This document shows, piece by piece, positions 33,930-41,204 of a stretch of DNA of 64,000 bases (within the stretch, counting starts at the first letter, position 1; each line of letters begins with the position of its first letter). Where the stretch lies: positions 124,001 to 188,000 of the forward strand of contig NZ_JNYJ01000002.1 in NCBI RefSeq assembly GCF_000716715.1, read 5' to 3'. Under the pieces are notes generated by a model. The model was not told the origin of the DNA, made no database searches, and saw only the letters and a program-made list of their open reading frames with translations. Source of the DNA: Dactylosporangium aurantiacum. Lineage in GTDB: Bacteria; Actinomycetota; Actinomycetes; Mycobacteriales; Micromonosporaceae. The position numbers were made by a program, and so were the translations under genes.

Positions 33930-35054
33930 ATGACAGGGATCGTCGCGGCGGTGTACGTGACCGCCGCCGGGGACCGCGCGGCGCTGCTCACCGGCCGGCA
34001 GCTCGCCGTGCTGCGCGAGACCGTCGGCAGGCTGCGCGACCGGCCGACCGTCGCCGGGGACCGGCCGGACCCCGCGGCGCTGGACGGGCTGGCGCGGGCC
34101 CTCGACCCCGGCGACGGCGACCGCACGCCGGTCGTCGCGCTGCCCCCGGACGCGCAGCGGTGGCTGGACCTCGTCCGCCGGCAGGAGACGATCCGCCGGC
34201 ACCTGCCGCTGCGGGTCCGCCACGCCTGCACGGCGTGCGGCGAGGCGCGCATCGAGGACCCGGCGCGCCGGGCCCGCACGGCGCGGGCCGCCGGGGCCGG
34301 CCCGTCCGGCGCGACCCTGGTGCGCACCGCCGAGCTGATCGACGACGACGAGCCGCTCCTCGCGCTGCTGAACTTCGTGGCCGACGCCGCGGACGCCGCC
34401 GAGGCGGGCGCGGCCGGCGCCGACGGCGGTCCGGGCGCCCCGTGCGGACGCTGCGACGGCGACACGTTCGACAGCGCGCCCGTCACGTTCTGCCCGTCCT
34501 GCCGGGCGGTCCGCGACGAGTCGCTGCTGGTGCGGTGCCCGGCGTGCGGCCACGACTTCGGGTTCGACCCGGGCGGCGGCGACCCGGCGTGGACGAGCCT
34601 GCCGGAGGCCCTCGCCGCCCAGCGCAACCAGGTGACGCTGCGCGACCGGTTCCGCGACTTCGAGCACGGGCTGTGGCCCGGGCAGGCGGACGCGCTCGCC
34701 GACGCCGTCGGCGGCGGTGAGCGGCTGGTGGTGATGTGCCGGTGCGCCCTGCCCACCGAGATCGGCCGGTACGTGGCGCTCCTGCTCACCACCGCCCGGC
34801 TGGTGTGGGCGTGGGAGACGCCGTTCTCGGCGCTGCGCAGCGGCACCGTGCGCTGGAGCGGGGTCCGGGCGGTGCGGCGGCACGGCGAGGGCCGGAGCCG
34901 GCCCGAGGCGGGCGTCGCCGTCGAGGTCGACGGCGGTGAGCCGCTCGTGTTCGTCGACTTCCGCGGCACCGGGGTCGACCTCGGCGACACCCCGGTGCGG
35001 TGCACCGCGGAGGACCTGTTCGCCCTCATGACGCGGCTGCACGCGGGGGCGTGA
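33930..35054 (+). CDS. multi-zinc-ribbon protein of unknown function
   Basis: A 374-residue protein with GGGGAGGACC before ATG 33930. Four CxxC pairs occur between residues 98 and 210: CTACGEARIE, CGRCDGD, CPSCRAV and CPACGHDF, enough for two zinc ribbons. The C-terminal 120 residues (RYVALLLTTARLVWAWETPFSALRSGTVRW) resemble a bacterial PH-like domain ('let me see whether it is stored' type short-PH), though this is a weak resemblance. The family is not recognised. It follows the YceI gene by 15 bases and is probably co-transcribed. A nucleic-acid or protein-interaction role is possible but unproven. Confidence 0.6.
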   Translation: MTGIVAAVYVTAAGDRAALLTGRQLAVLRETVGRLRDRPTVAGDRPDPAALDGLARALDPGDGDRTPVVALPPDAQRWLDLVRRQETIRRHLPLRVRHACTACGEARIEDPARRARTARAAGAGPSGATLVRTAELIDDDEPLLALLNFVADAADAAEAGAAGADGGPGAPCGRCDGDTFDSAPVTFCPSCRAVRDESLLVRCPACGHDFGFDPGGGDPAWTSLPEALAAQRNQVTLRDRFRDFEHGLWPGQADALADAVGGGERLVVMCRCALPTEIGRYVALLLTTARLVWAWETPFSALRSGTVRWSGVRAVRRHGEGRSRPEAGVAVEVDGGEPLVFVDFRGTGVDLGDTPVRCTAEDLFALMTRLHAGA

Positions 35055-35101
35055 GGCGGGCACCGGGCGGCCGCGGGTGGCCGGTGCGCCGGCCCGGGCC
35101 C

Positions 35102-35120
35102 GCCCGGCTGCCCGCCGGGC
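35102..35120. terminator. short GC hairpin between convergent genes
   Basis: GCCCGGC (35102-35108) and GCCGGGC (35114-35120) form a 7-bp stem with a 5-base loop in the 83-bp gap between the zinc-ribbon gene and the convergent membrane-protein gene. Function is inferred from position only. Confidence 0.35.
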
Positions 35121-35137
35121 CGTGACGCGCCGCGGGG

Positions 35138-35785
35138 TCAGCGCCGCACGACGGTCAGGACCCCCACCGCGGCGGCCCAGATGCCGATCAGCGACCCGGC
35201 CGGGAACAGCCCGTCGAAGCGGTCGGTGAACGCGATGGTGGCCGAGGCGAGCCCGAACGCGACCCCGCCCACCAGGCCGAGCACGAGCGTGAGCCGGTTG
35301 CCGACGGTCCGGGTCAGCCCACCGGCGACGGCGAGGACCGCGATGCTCAGCGCCCACAGCGAGTCGACGACCGTCTCGTTCCACGTCTGGACGGTCGAGA
35401 CGGTCGTCGGCTCGCCCCCGGCGAGGGCGTCGGCCTCCAGCGCGGCGAACAGGTGCGCGGTCATGCCGGCGGTGGCGAGCACCCCGACCCACGCCACCGC
35501 CCTGGTCACCGCGCGCATCCGCGCGGGCAGGCCGGGGCGGCGGGACACGAGGAAGAAGCCGGCGGTGAACAGGGCGATCGCGGCCAGCAGTAGCGCGTGC
35601 GACGGGTACCAGCTCGGCTGCACCAGCATCTCGTGCAGCTGCTGGACCTTGCTGCCCTCGCCGCTGTCGCCGGGGTGCGTGGCGCCGCCGGCGATGAACG
35701 CGATGCCGCCCACCACCAGGCACGCACCCGTGGCCAGTTCGGGACGCGTGGTCGTGGACGGGCCGGTCATGACCGGTGTGCTCAT
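35138..35785 (-). CDS. integral membrane protein of unknown function
   Basis: A 215-residue protein; ATG 35785 follows GGAGG by five bases. At least five hydrophobic segments are visible: ACLVVGGIAFIAGGA, ALLLAAIALFTAGFFLV, AVAWVGVLATAGMTAHLF, LSIAVLAVAGGL and LIGIWAAAVGVLTVV. The second loop has HEMLVQPSWYPSHALLL with conserved-looking His and Trp. It is not assigned to a family. It diverges from a sensor kinase gene, and a 12-bp palindrome lies between them, so the two-component system may control it. Confidence 0.65.
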   Translation of the reverse strand: MSTPVMTGPSTTTRPELATGACLVVGGIAFIAGGATHPGDSGEGSKVQQLHEMLVQPSWYPSHALLLAAIALFTAGFFLVSRRPGLPARMRAVTRAVAWVGVLATAGMTAHLFAALEADALAGGEPTTVSTVQTWNETVVDSLWALSIAVLAVAGGLTRTVGNRLTLVLGLVGGVAFGLASATIAFTDRFDGLFPAGSLIGIWAAAVGVLTVVRR

Positions 35786-35876
35786 GGCTGCCTCCTGCCG
35801 GATGGATCCGATGCCGCCTCCGACGGTCCCTGCCGAACGGGTCCCGGCGGATCCGTGCCCGCCCGGCACCTCGCCC

Positions 35877-35888
35877 AGGGTTAACCCT
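35877..35888. promoter_or_regulatory. 12-bp perfect palindrome upstream of the sensor kinase
   Basis: AGGGTTAACCCT is self-complementary and AT-centred in otherwise GC-rich DNA. It lies 32 bases before the GTG of the histidine kinase gene and about 90 bases before the divergent membrane-protein gene, a fit place for an operator of the adjacent NarL-type regulator. Confidence 0.4.
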
Positions 35889-35919
35889 CATCCGCAGGTG
35901 AGGCCGTTGTGCCACGATC

Positions 35920-37986
35920 GTGCGTGTGGCCGCGGCGGTGAACGCAGACGAGGCCCCGCCCGCCGCCCGTGAGGCGGGGCTCGGCGCGGCGGCGCTGCTC
36001 GTCGCCGCGCTCGTCGGTGCCGGCTGGTACCTCGGGTTCCACCTGTCCAACGCCCACAACGGGCTGATCGCGGCGTCGTGGACGGCGGTCGGGCTGTACG
36101 TGGTGCGGATGCGGCCCCGGCACCCCGAGGGCTGGCTGTTCGTGCTCACCGGCGTCGTGCACGCGGTGATGTTCTTCGGTCGGCAGTACGGGCTGCACGA
36201 CGGCCCGCTGCCGGGCGCCTCCTGGCTCGGCTGGCTCGGCGTGTGGCCGGTGCCGCTCGCCGTCGCGGTGTTCGGGTGGACGCTCATGGCGTTCCCCGAC
36301 GGGCGGCTGCTGCCGCGGCCGTGGCCGGCCGTCGCGTGGGCCATGCTCGCCACCGCCGCCGCGATGTCCCTCGCCTCGGCGCTGTGGCCGGCCGAGTACG
36401 ACCGGACCGGCCTGGTCGCGCCGCACCCGTTGCACCTTCCGGGCGCCGCCGTGGCCGGCCGGGCCTGGGACCGCCTGCAGTTCGTCTACCTGCTGTTCCA
36501 GGTGCTGTGGACGGTCGCGGTCGTGGTCCGGCTGCGCCGGGCCCGCGGCGACGAGGCCCGCCGGCTGCGGTGGCTGGTCTACGCGGTCGTGATGGGCGGG
36601 CTGGTCCTCGTCGCCGGGCTGGTCGTGCTCGGCAGCCCGGTGCCGGGGCTGCTCGCGCTGCCGCTGGTGCCGGTCGCGGCCGGGTTCGGGATCCTGCGGT
36701 ACCGGCTGTACGACATCGACCCGGTGATCAGCCGTACCCTCGTCGTCGGCGCGATGCTGCTGCTCATCACCGCCGGCTATGTCGCGCTCGTGGTGGGCGT
36801 CGGCGCCCTCGTGCCGGTGCAGCGCGGCTGGCTGTCGCTGCTGGCGACCGCCGCCGTCGCCGTGGTCTTCGAGCCGCTGCGGCGGCGGGCGCAGCACCTC
36901 GCCGACCGGCTCGTGCACGGGCCGCGGGCCACCCCGTACGAGGCGCTGTCGCGGCTGTCGGCACAGCTCGCCGCGGCGCCGGAGGACCTGCTGGACGGCA
37001 TCGCCGCGACCGTCGCCGGCGCGGTCGGCGCCCGGGAGGTGCGCGTCTGGGTCGGCGACGGCAACGCCATGGTGCCCCGGGCCGGCTGGCCCGCCCCGCC
37101 GGCCGGCCCGGCGACCCTGCCGGCGACCCTGCCGGCGACCCTGCCGGCGACCCTGCCGGCGACCCTGCCGGCGACCCTGCCGGCGACCCTGGACGCGTTG
37201 CGCCAGGAGCCGCGCTGGCACGTGCGGCCCGTCGTCGTGCGGGGCGCCGTCCGCGGCGCCGTCGCCGTGCGCAAACCGCCCGGCGAGCCGCTCACCGCGG
37301 CCGAGGAGCGGCTGCTGACGGACCTGGTCACGCAGACCGGCCTGGCGATCGTGCAGCAGGAGCAGGCCCGGCAGCTGCAGGCGGCCGCGCGGCGCATCGT
37401 GGCCGCGGAGGGCGCGGCCCGCCGGCGGCTGGAGCGTGACCTGCACGACGGCGTGCAGCTGCGGCTGGTGACGCTCGGCATGACCCTCGGCGCCCTCGCC
37501 GAGCAGGCGAAGGGCGCCGGCGACCTCGCCGACCGGGTCAAGGACGCCCGCGCGCAGCTGCTGCAGGCCACCGCGGAGCTACGGGAGCTGGCCCGCGGCC
37601 TGCACCCGGCGGTGCTCACCCAGGACGGCCTGGAGGCGGCGCTGGCCGCCGTCGCGGACCGGTCCGCGATCCCGGTGCGGCTGCGGGTCGACGTGCCGCA
37701 CCGGCTGCCGCGGGAGGTCGAGGCGACCGCGTACTACCTGGTCAGCGAGGCGGTCACGAACGCCGCCCGGCACTCGGCGGCGGGCGTGGTGACCGTCGCG
37801 GTGACCGCAGCCGGCGACGGGCTGCGCGTCGAGGTGGCCGACGACGGCCGCGGCGGCGCGCGACCGGCGGCGGGCGGCGGCCTGCAGGGGCTCGCCGACC
37901 GGGTCGCCGCGCTCGGGGCACGCCTCGACGTGGACAGCCCCGCCGGCGGCGGGACCCGGCTCGGGACGGTGCTGCCGTGCGGGTGA
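35920..37986 (+). CDS. membrane sensor histidine kinase (GAF, HisKA_3, HATPase)
   Basis: A 688-residue kinase from GTG 35920. Residues 20-310 hold about eight membrane spans, ending with RYRLYDIDPVISRTLVVGAMLLL, a motif common in actinobacterial sensors of this class. A GAF-like domain covers 340-485 and is interrupted by a seven-fold PATL repeat (37111-37191). HisKA_3 follows: EGAARRRLERDLHDGVQLRLVTLG, with the phospho-acceptor His in RDLHDG. The HATPase end has EAVTNAARHS (N box) and VADDGRGGARPAAGGGLQGLADRV (G boxes). It overlaps the cognate response regulator gene by 10 bases. The signal is unknown. Confidence 0.9.
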   Translation: MRVAAAVNADEAPPAAREAGLGAAALLVAALVGAGWYLGFHLSNAHNGLIAASWTAVGLYVVRMRPRHPEGWLFVLTGVVHAVMFFGRQYGLHDGPLPGASWLGWLGVWPVPLAVAVFGWTLMAFPDGRLLPRPWPAVAWAMLATAAAMSLASALWPAEYDRTGLVAPHPLHLPGAAVAGRAWDRLQFVYLLFQVLWTVAVVVRLRRARGDEARRLRWLVYAVVMGGLVLVAGLVVLGSPVPGLLALPLVPVAAGFGILRYRLYDIDPVISRTLVVGAMLLLITAGYVALVVGVGALVPVQRGWLSLLATAAVAVVFEPLRRRAQHLADRLVHGPRATPYEALSRLSAQLAAAPEDLLDGIAATVAGAVGAREVRVWVGDGNAMVPRAGWPAPPAGPATLPATLPATLPATLPATLPATLPATLDALRQEPRWHVRPVVVRGAVRGAVAVRKPPGEPLTAAEERLLTDLVTQTGLAIVQQEQARQLQAAARRIVAAEGAARRRLERDLHDGVQLRLVTLGMTLGALAEQAKGAGDLADRVKDARAQLLQATAELRELARGLHPAVLTQDGLEAALAAVADRSAIPVRLRVDVPHRLPREVEATAYYLVSEAVTNAARHSAAGVVTVAVTAAGDGLRVEVADDGRGGARPAAGGGLQGLADRVAALGARLDVDSPAGGGTRLGTVLPCG
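37111..37191 (+). repeat. in-frame 12-bp minisatellite coding (PATL)7 in the sensor kinase
   Basis: GCGACCCTGCCG occurs seven times head to tail (starts 37111, 37123, 37135, 37147, 37159, 37171, 37183), the last copy ending in GAC instead of CCG. The copies are identical at DNA level, and twelve bases keeps the frame, so length changes by slippage would alter the kinase by whole PATL units. Confidence 0.97.
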
Positions 37987-38624
37987 TCGTCGCCGACGAC
38001 GCGCTGCTGTTCCGGGAGGGGATGGCCCACATCCTCACCGGGATGGGCTTCGACGTGACCGGCCGGGCCCGGCACGGCGCCGAGCTGGTCGCCCTGGTGC
38101 GCCGCGACCCGCCGGACGTGGTCGTCACCGACCTGCGGATGCCGCCCGGCTTCGCCGACGAGGGCATCGAGGCGGCCACCGAGATCCGCTCCTTCGCCCC
38201 GCGCGTCGGGCTGATGCTGCTGTCGCAGCACGTCGAGGTGCACCACGCGCTGCGGCTCATGACCGGGTTCGACGGCGCCGTCGGGTACCTGCTCAAGGAC
38301 CGCGTCTCGGACCTCACGGCGTTCGCCGTCGACATCCGCCGGGTCGCCGCGGGCGAGGTCGTCATCGACCCGGAGCTGGTGTCGCGGCTCGTCGGCCGGC
38401 GCCGCGAGCACGACCCGCTGGCCGGCCTCACCGACCGCGAGCGGGAGGTCCTCGCCCTGATGGCGCAGGGCCTGACCAACGCCGCCCTGGCCGAGGAGCT
38501 GTTCGTCAGCCCGAAGACCGTCGAGGGGTACGTGCGCAGCATCTTCACCAAGCTCGGCCTGCCCCCCGGGGAGCGCGAGCACCGCCGCGTCCTGGCGGTC
38601 CTGCGGTTCCTGCGCAACCACTGA
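37977..38624 (+). CDS. NarL/FixJ-family response regulator
   Basis: A 215-residue regulator, GTG 37977 overlapping the kinase stop. The receiver domain has the acidic pair VIVADDALLFREGM, the phospho-acceptor VVVTDLRMPPG, a Ser in LMLLSQHVE and the Lys in YLLKDRVSD. The LuxR-type output domain reads LTDREREVLALMAQGLTNAALAEELFVSPKTVEGYVRSIFTKLGL. Partner of the kinase just upstream. Related pairs often drive an adjacent ABC exporter; here only its remnants follow. Confidence 0.93.
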   Translation: MRVIVADDALLFREGMAHILTGMGFDVTGRARHGAELVALVRRDPPDVVVTDLRMPPGFADEGIEAATEIRSFAPRVGLMLLSQHVEVHHALRLMTGFDGAVGYLLKDRVSDLTAFAVDIRRVAAGEVVIDPELVSRLVGRRREHDPLAGLTDREREVLALMAQGLTNAALAEELFVSPKTVEGYVRSIFTKLGLPPGEREHRRVLAVLRFLRNH

Positions 38625-38644
38625 CGCGCCCGCCCCGGCCGGGG

Positions 38645-38776
38645 ACGCATCGACCCGGGTGCTCGCGTGTCGCGGCGGGCCGGGCCCGCGACCTGCCCGA
38701 CGCCTGGGCCGACCGGGTCGTGCACCTGCGCGACGGCCGTACCGGCGCCGCCACCCGCCCCTGTCTCGTCCGCTGA
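38645..38776 (+). pseudogene. remnant of an ABC transporter ATPase (C-terminal tail)
   Basis: Between the response regulator and the truncated permease, one frame reads THRPGCSRVAAGRARDLPD and then AWADRVVHLRDGRTGAATR before TGA at 38774-38776. ADRVVHLRDGR is the conserved end of FtsE/MacB-type ABC ATPases, and TH may be the relic of the switch His. Nothing recognisable of the Walker motifs precedes it and there is no start. It is best read as the tail left after a deletion. Confidence 0.65.
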
Positions 38777-38785
38777 AAGGACACC

Positions 38786-39169
38786 ATGTCCGGATACCTC
38801 GCGCTGGAGACCCGCCGGGCCCTGCGCAACCCGCGGTACCTGCTGCTCGCCGTCGCCCTGCCGGCGGTGCTGTTCCTCGGCCAGTTCGCCCGGGCCGGCA
38901 ACCTGGCGGCGGTCAGCAACGGCGTCATGGGCGTCGGCGCGCCGCTCGGCGGCCTGCTCGTGCCGTTCGTGCTGTTCCCGGCGCCGCTGGTCGGCCCCGC
39001 CACCGACCTGGGCCGGGCGCTGCCCACGTACTGGCTGGGCGAGGTCGGCCGGGGCGCCGTCGACGGCCACACCGACGCCGGCAACGCCGCGCTCGTGCTC
39101 GCCGCCTGGACGCTCGAGGCGGCCGCCGTGGTCGCGCTGCGGCAGTGGCGCACCACCCGCCGCCGGTGA
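38786..39169 (+). pseudogene. ABC-2-type permease with a large internal deletion
   Basis: A 127-residue frame with AAAGG before ATG 38786. The first 35 residues (SGYLALETRRALRNPRYLLL and a span) match the N-terminus of ABC-2 exporter permeases of about 250 residues. The last 90 (LGRALPTYWLGEVGRGAVDG, then ALVLAAWTLEAAAVVALRQW) match the C-terminal loop and final span. The middle four or so spans are missing, with the frame intact. It follows an ATPase remnant, so the exporter is surely dead even if this piece is still translated. Confidence 0.7.
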
Positions 39170-39323
39170 GCCACGGTGCGGGAAGTGTTTCGGGCAGTGT
39201 TCGAACGGATGAGCATCGCGTTTCCCGGCTCGTGAGGCCGACGTGACAGCAGGCTTTCTACCGTGCAACACGCCGGAAACGAGCGCTGCGCAGACTCGTG
39301 CGGGAGCCGAGTTGTCCCGGCTG

Positions 39324-39356
39324 CCCGATCTGTGCCCGATCTGTGCCCGATCTGTG
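39324..39356. repeat. 11-bp direct repeat, three perfect copies
   Basis: CCCGATCTGTG occurs at 39324, 39335 and 39346, one helical turn apart, ending 30 bases before the FNT-family channel start codon. It may be a row of regulator half-sites or simple slippage. Confidence 0.9.
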
Positions 39357-39386
39357 GCGCCCGCCCGCCGCCGGAGGAGCGACGTC

Positions 39387-40256
39387 GTGTCCTATGTGAA
39401 CCCACCCGAGCTCGCCACCAAGATGATCGACGCCGGTGAGGCGAAGGTCTTCATGTCCACCCGTGACACCCTGATCCGGGCGTACATGGCCGGTGCGATC
39501 CTCGCCCTCGCCGCCGCGTTCGCGGTCACCGTCAACGTCCAGACCGGCCAGCCGGTCATCGGCGCCCTGCTGTTCCCGGTCGGGTTCTGCCTGCTGTACC
39601 TGCTCGGGTTCGACCTGCTCACCGGCGTGTTCACGCTGGTGCCGCTGGCCCTGATCGACAAGCGGCCGGGCGTGCGCCTGCGCGGGGTGCTGCGCAACTG
39701 GGGCCTGGTCTTCGTCGGCAACTTCGCCGGCGCGCTCACCGTCGCCGTCATGATGGCGGTCATCTTCACGTTCGCCTTCAGCGTCGACCCCAACGCCGTC
39801 GGGCAGGCCATCGGCAAGATCGGCGAGAGCCGCACCGTCGGCTACGCCGACCACGGCGCCGCCGGCATGCTCACCCTGTTCGTCCGCGGCGTGCTGTGCA
39901 ACTGGATGGTCTCCACCGGCGTCGTCGCCGCGATGATCTCCACCAGCGTGTCCGGCAAGGTCATCGGCATGTGGATGCCCATCCTGGTCTTCTTCTACAT
40001 GGGCTTCGAGCACTCGGTCGTCAACATGTTCCTCTTCCCGTCCGGGCTGCTGCTCGGCGGCCACTTCTCCCTCGCCGACTACCTCATCTGGAACGAGATC
40101 CCGACCGTCGTGGGCAACCTCGTCGGCGGCATCACGTTCGTCGGGCTGACCGTGTACGCCACCCACGCCCGCACCGGCGCGTCCCGCCGCCGCCCCGCCG
40201 CCCCGGCACCGTCGGCCGCCCCGGCGCAGGAGCCGGAGCCGGTCCTGGTCAAGTAG
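39387..40256 (+). CDS. formate/nitrite transporter (FNT) family channel
   Basis: A 289-residue membrane protein. GTG 39387 is chosen for GGAGGAG at 39373-39379. Six spans are visible, with FNT features: GALLFPVGFCLLYLLGFDLLTG (the usual GsllFpvGf.l..l.g.eLfTG), RNWGLVFVGNFAGAL, LTLFVRGVLCNWMV and FEHSVVNMF (the conserved EH.vaNM with the central His). Members conduct formate, nitrite, lactate or hydrosulfide. An insert after the third span (VDPNAVGQAIGKIGESRTVG) is longer than usual. The tail is Pro/Ala-rich. No formate or nitrite enzyme is adjacent, so the anion is unknown. Confidence 0.9.
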   Translation: MSYVNPPELATKMIDAGEAKVFMSTRDTLIRAYMAGAILALAAAFAVTVNVQTGQPVIGALLFPVGFCLLYLLGFDLLTGVFTLVPLALIDKRPGVRLRGVLRNWGLVFVGNFAGALTVAVMMAVIFTFAFSVDPNAVGQAIGKIGESRTVGYADHGAAGMLTLFVRGVLCNWMVSTGVVAAMISTSVSGKVIGMWMPILVFFYMGFEHSVVNMFLFPSGLLLGGHFSLADYLIWNEIPTVVGNLVGGITFVGLTVYATHARTGASRRRPAAPAPSAAPAQEPEPVLVK

Positions 40257-40280
40257 CCTCCGCCCGCGCGGCCGCGGCCC

Positions 40281-40312
40281 GCCGGCCGGCACCATTGAAG
40301 GTGGCGGCCGGC
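40281..40312 (+). terminator. 13-bp stem-loop after the FNT gene
   Basis: GCCGGCCGGCACC (40281-40293) pairs with GGTGGCGGCCGGC (40300-40312) with a single mismatch around ATTGAA. It starts 24 bases after the FNT stop, the right place for an intrinsic terminator. Confidence 0.7.
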
Positions 40313-40332
40313 AGGCCGTTCGGCCGTCGGGC

Positions 40333-40368
40333 GCCCACCAAGATCCGGCCGGCCGGATCTTGGTGGGC
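40333..40368. terminator. 36-bp perfect palindrome, second terminator-like element
   Basis: Bases 40333-40350 (GCCCACCAAGATCCGGCC) and 40351-40368 are exact reverse complements with no spacer. As RNA this gives a stem of about 16 bp with a tight loop. It follows the first FNT terminator by 20 bases. A bidirectional terminator is most likely; a protein-binding or recombination site is not excluded. Confidence 0.6.
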
Positions 40369-40522
40369 CGTATCTCGCCGGTGGCCGGCCGATCGGACGG
40401 GTCTTTCGAAGCGTTCGCCTGCGCGCCGCCGACGCTCGACGCGGCGCGGGCATCGACGCGTCAGCCGCCGCCCCGCCAGCCGGACGTGCCGCATCCAACG
40501 GTGCTGACGTCCCGCGGAACCC

Positions 40523-40891
40523 GTGACATTCGCCGAGCGGCAACTGACGTCGACCGCGCCGACCACGTCGCGGCGCCGGTGCCCCCCACCGGGCGCGCCG
40601 GTCGGCGGCGACGACGTCACCATGTACCACCGGGTGACGCTCGGCGGGCGCGGCTGGTGGGCCGACAGCGCCGGCAGCCGCCGGCGCCCGGCGGTCGGCG
40701 ACCGGGTCGTCCTCGGCGTCGGCGTGACGGTCCTCGGCCCGGTCCACGTCGGCGACGACGCCAGCCTCGGCGCGCACTGCCTCGTCCTGCACGACGTGCC
40801 GGCGGGGGCCCGGCCGCGCGCCCCGGCCGCCGCGCCCGTGCCGCCGCCGGCGGAAGCCGGCCCGGCGATCGGGCCCGTGCCGTTTCTGTAA
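40523..40891 (+). pseudogene. remnant of serine O-acetyltransferase (left-handed beta-helix part)
   Basis: The frame from GTG 40523 gives 122 residues. Residues 30-95 (VTMYHRVTLGGRG, VGDRVVLGVGVTVLGPVHVG, DDASLGAHCLVLHDVPAGA) are the hexapeptide-repeat end of CysE. The N-terminal helical domain that precedes this in CysE is absent, replaced by 30 residues of no likeness, and an in-frame stop lies just upstream (40505-40507). The Ala/Pro tail is also odd. It is most likely a 3' gene fragment; bases 40369-40522 before it hold nothing recognisable. Confidence 0.7.
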
Positions 40892-41204
40892 GAAGGCCGT
40901 CTCGGCGATCCGTTGACCGCCCGCCGGGCCCGCGGCGAGAATGGTTTCCGCGGGTCTCGGTGCCCGCATCGGTGCCGCGCTGTTCTCGGTCATGCGCGTC
41001 CCACGCCGCCGGCGTCCGCCCTGCCACCACCGCATCGTGGTGTCCTCGGCGGTCCCGCGGCGTCCACCCCCGGCGTCCCCGCTGCCCGTCCGGCGTGCCC
41101 TCGGCCCGCCCGCCCGGCGCGGCGACGCCGCGCGCCCGCACCCAGGTCCGGTCAGGCCCTGGGTGCGACCTGTCGAAGCCCGCACCACCGAGCAAGGAGA
41201 GCCG
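40892..41204. other. gap without a gene; 5' hairpin near its end
   Basis: No frame here shows gene-like features. The one structure is CGCACCCAGG (41137-41146) paired with CCTGGGTGCG (41158-41167), a 10-bp perfect stem with an 11-base loop, ending 37 bases before the secreted-protein start. It may be a leader hairpin or a terminator for upstream transcription. Confidence 0.5.

Noticed and set aside
40333..40368. Phage or plasmid attachment site
   Set aside because: No integrase, tRNA or direct-repeat partner is visible nearby; a terminator is simpler.
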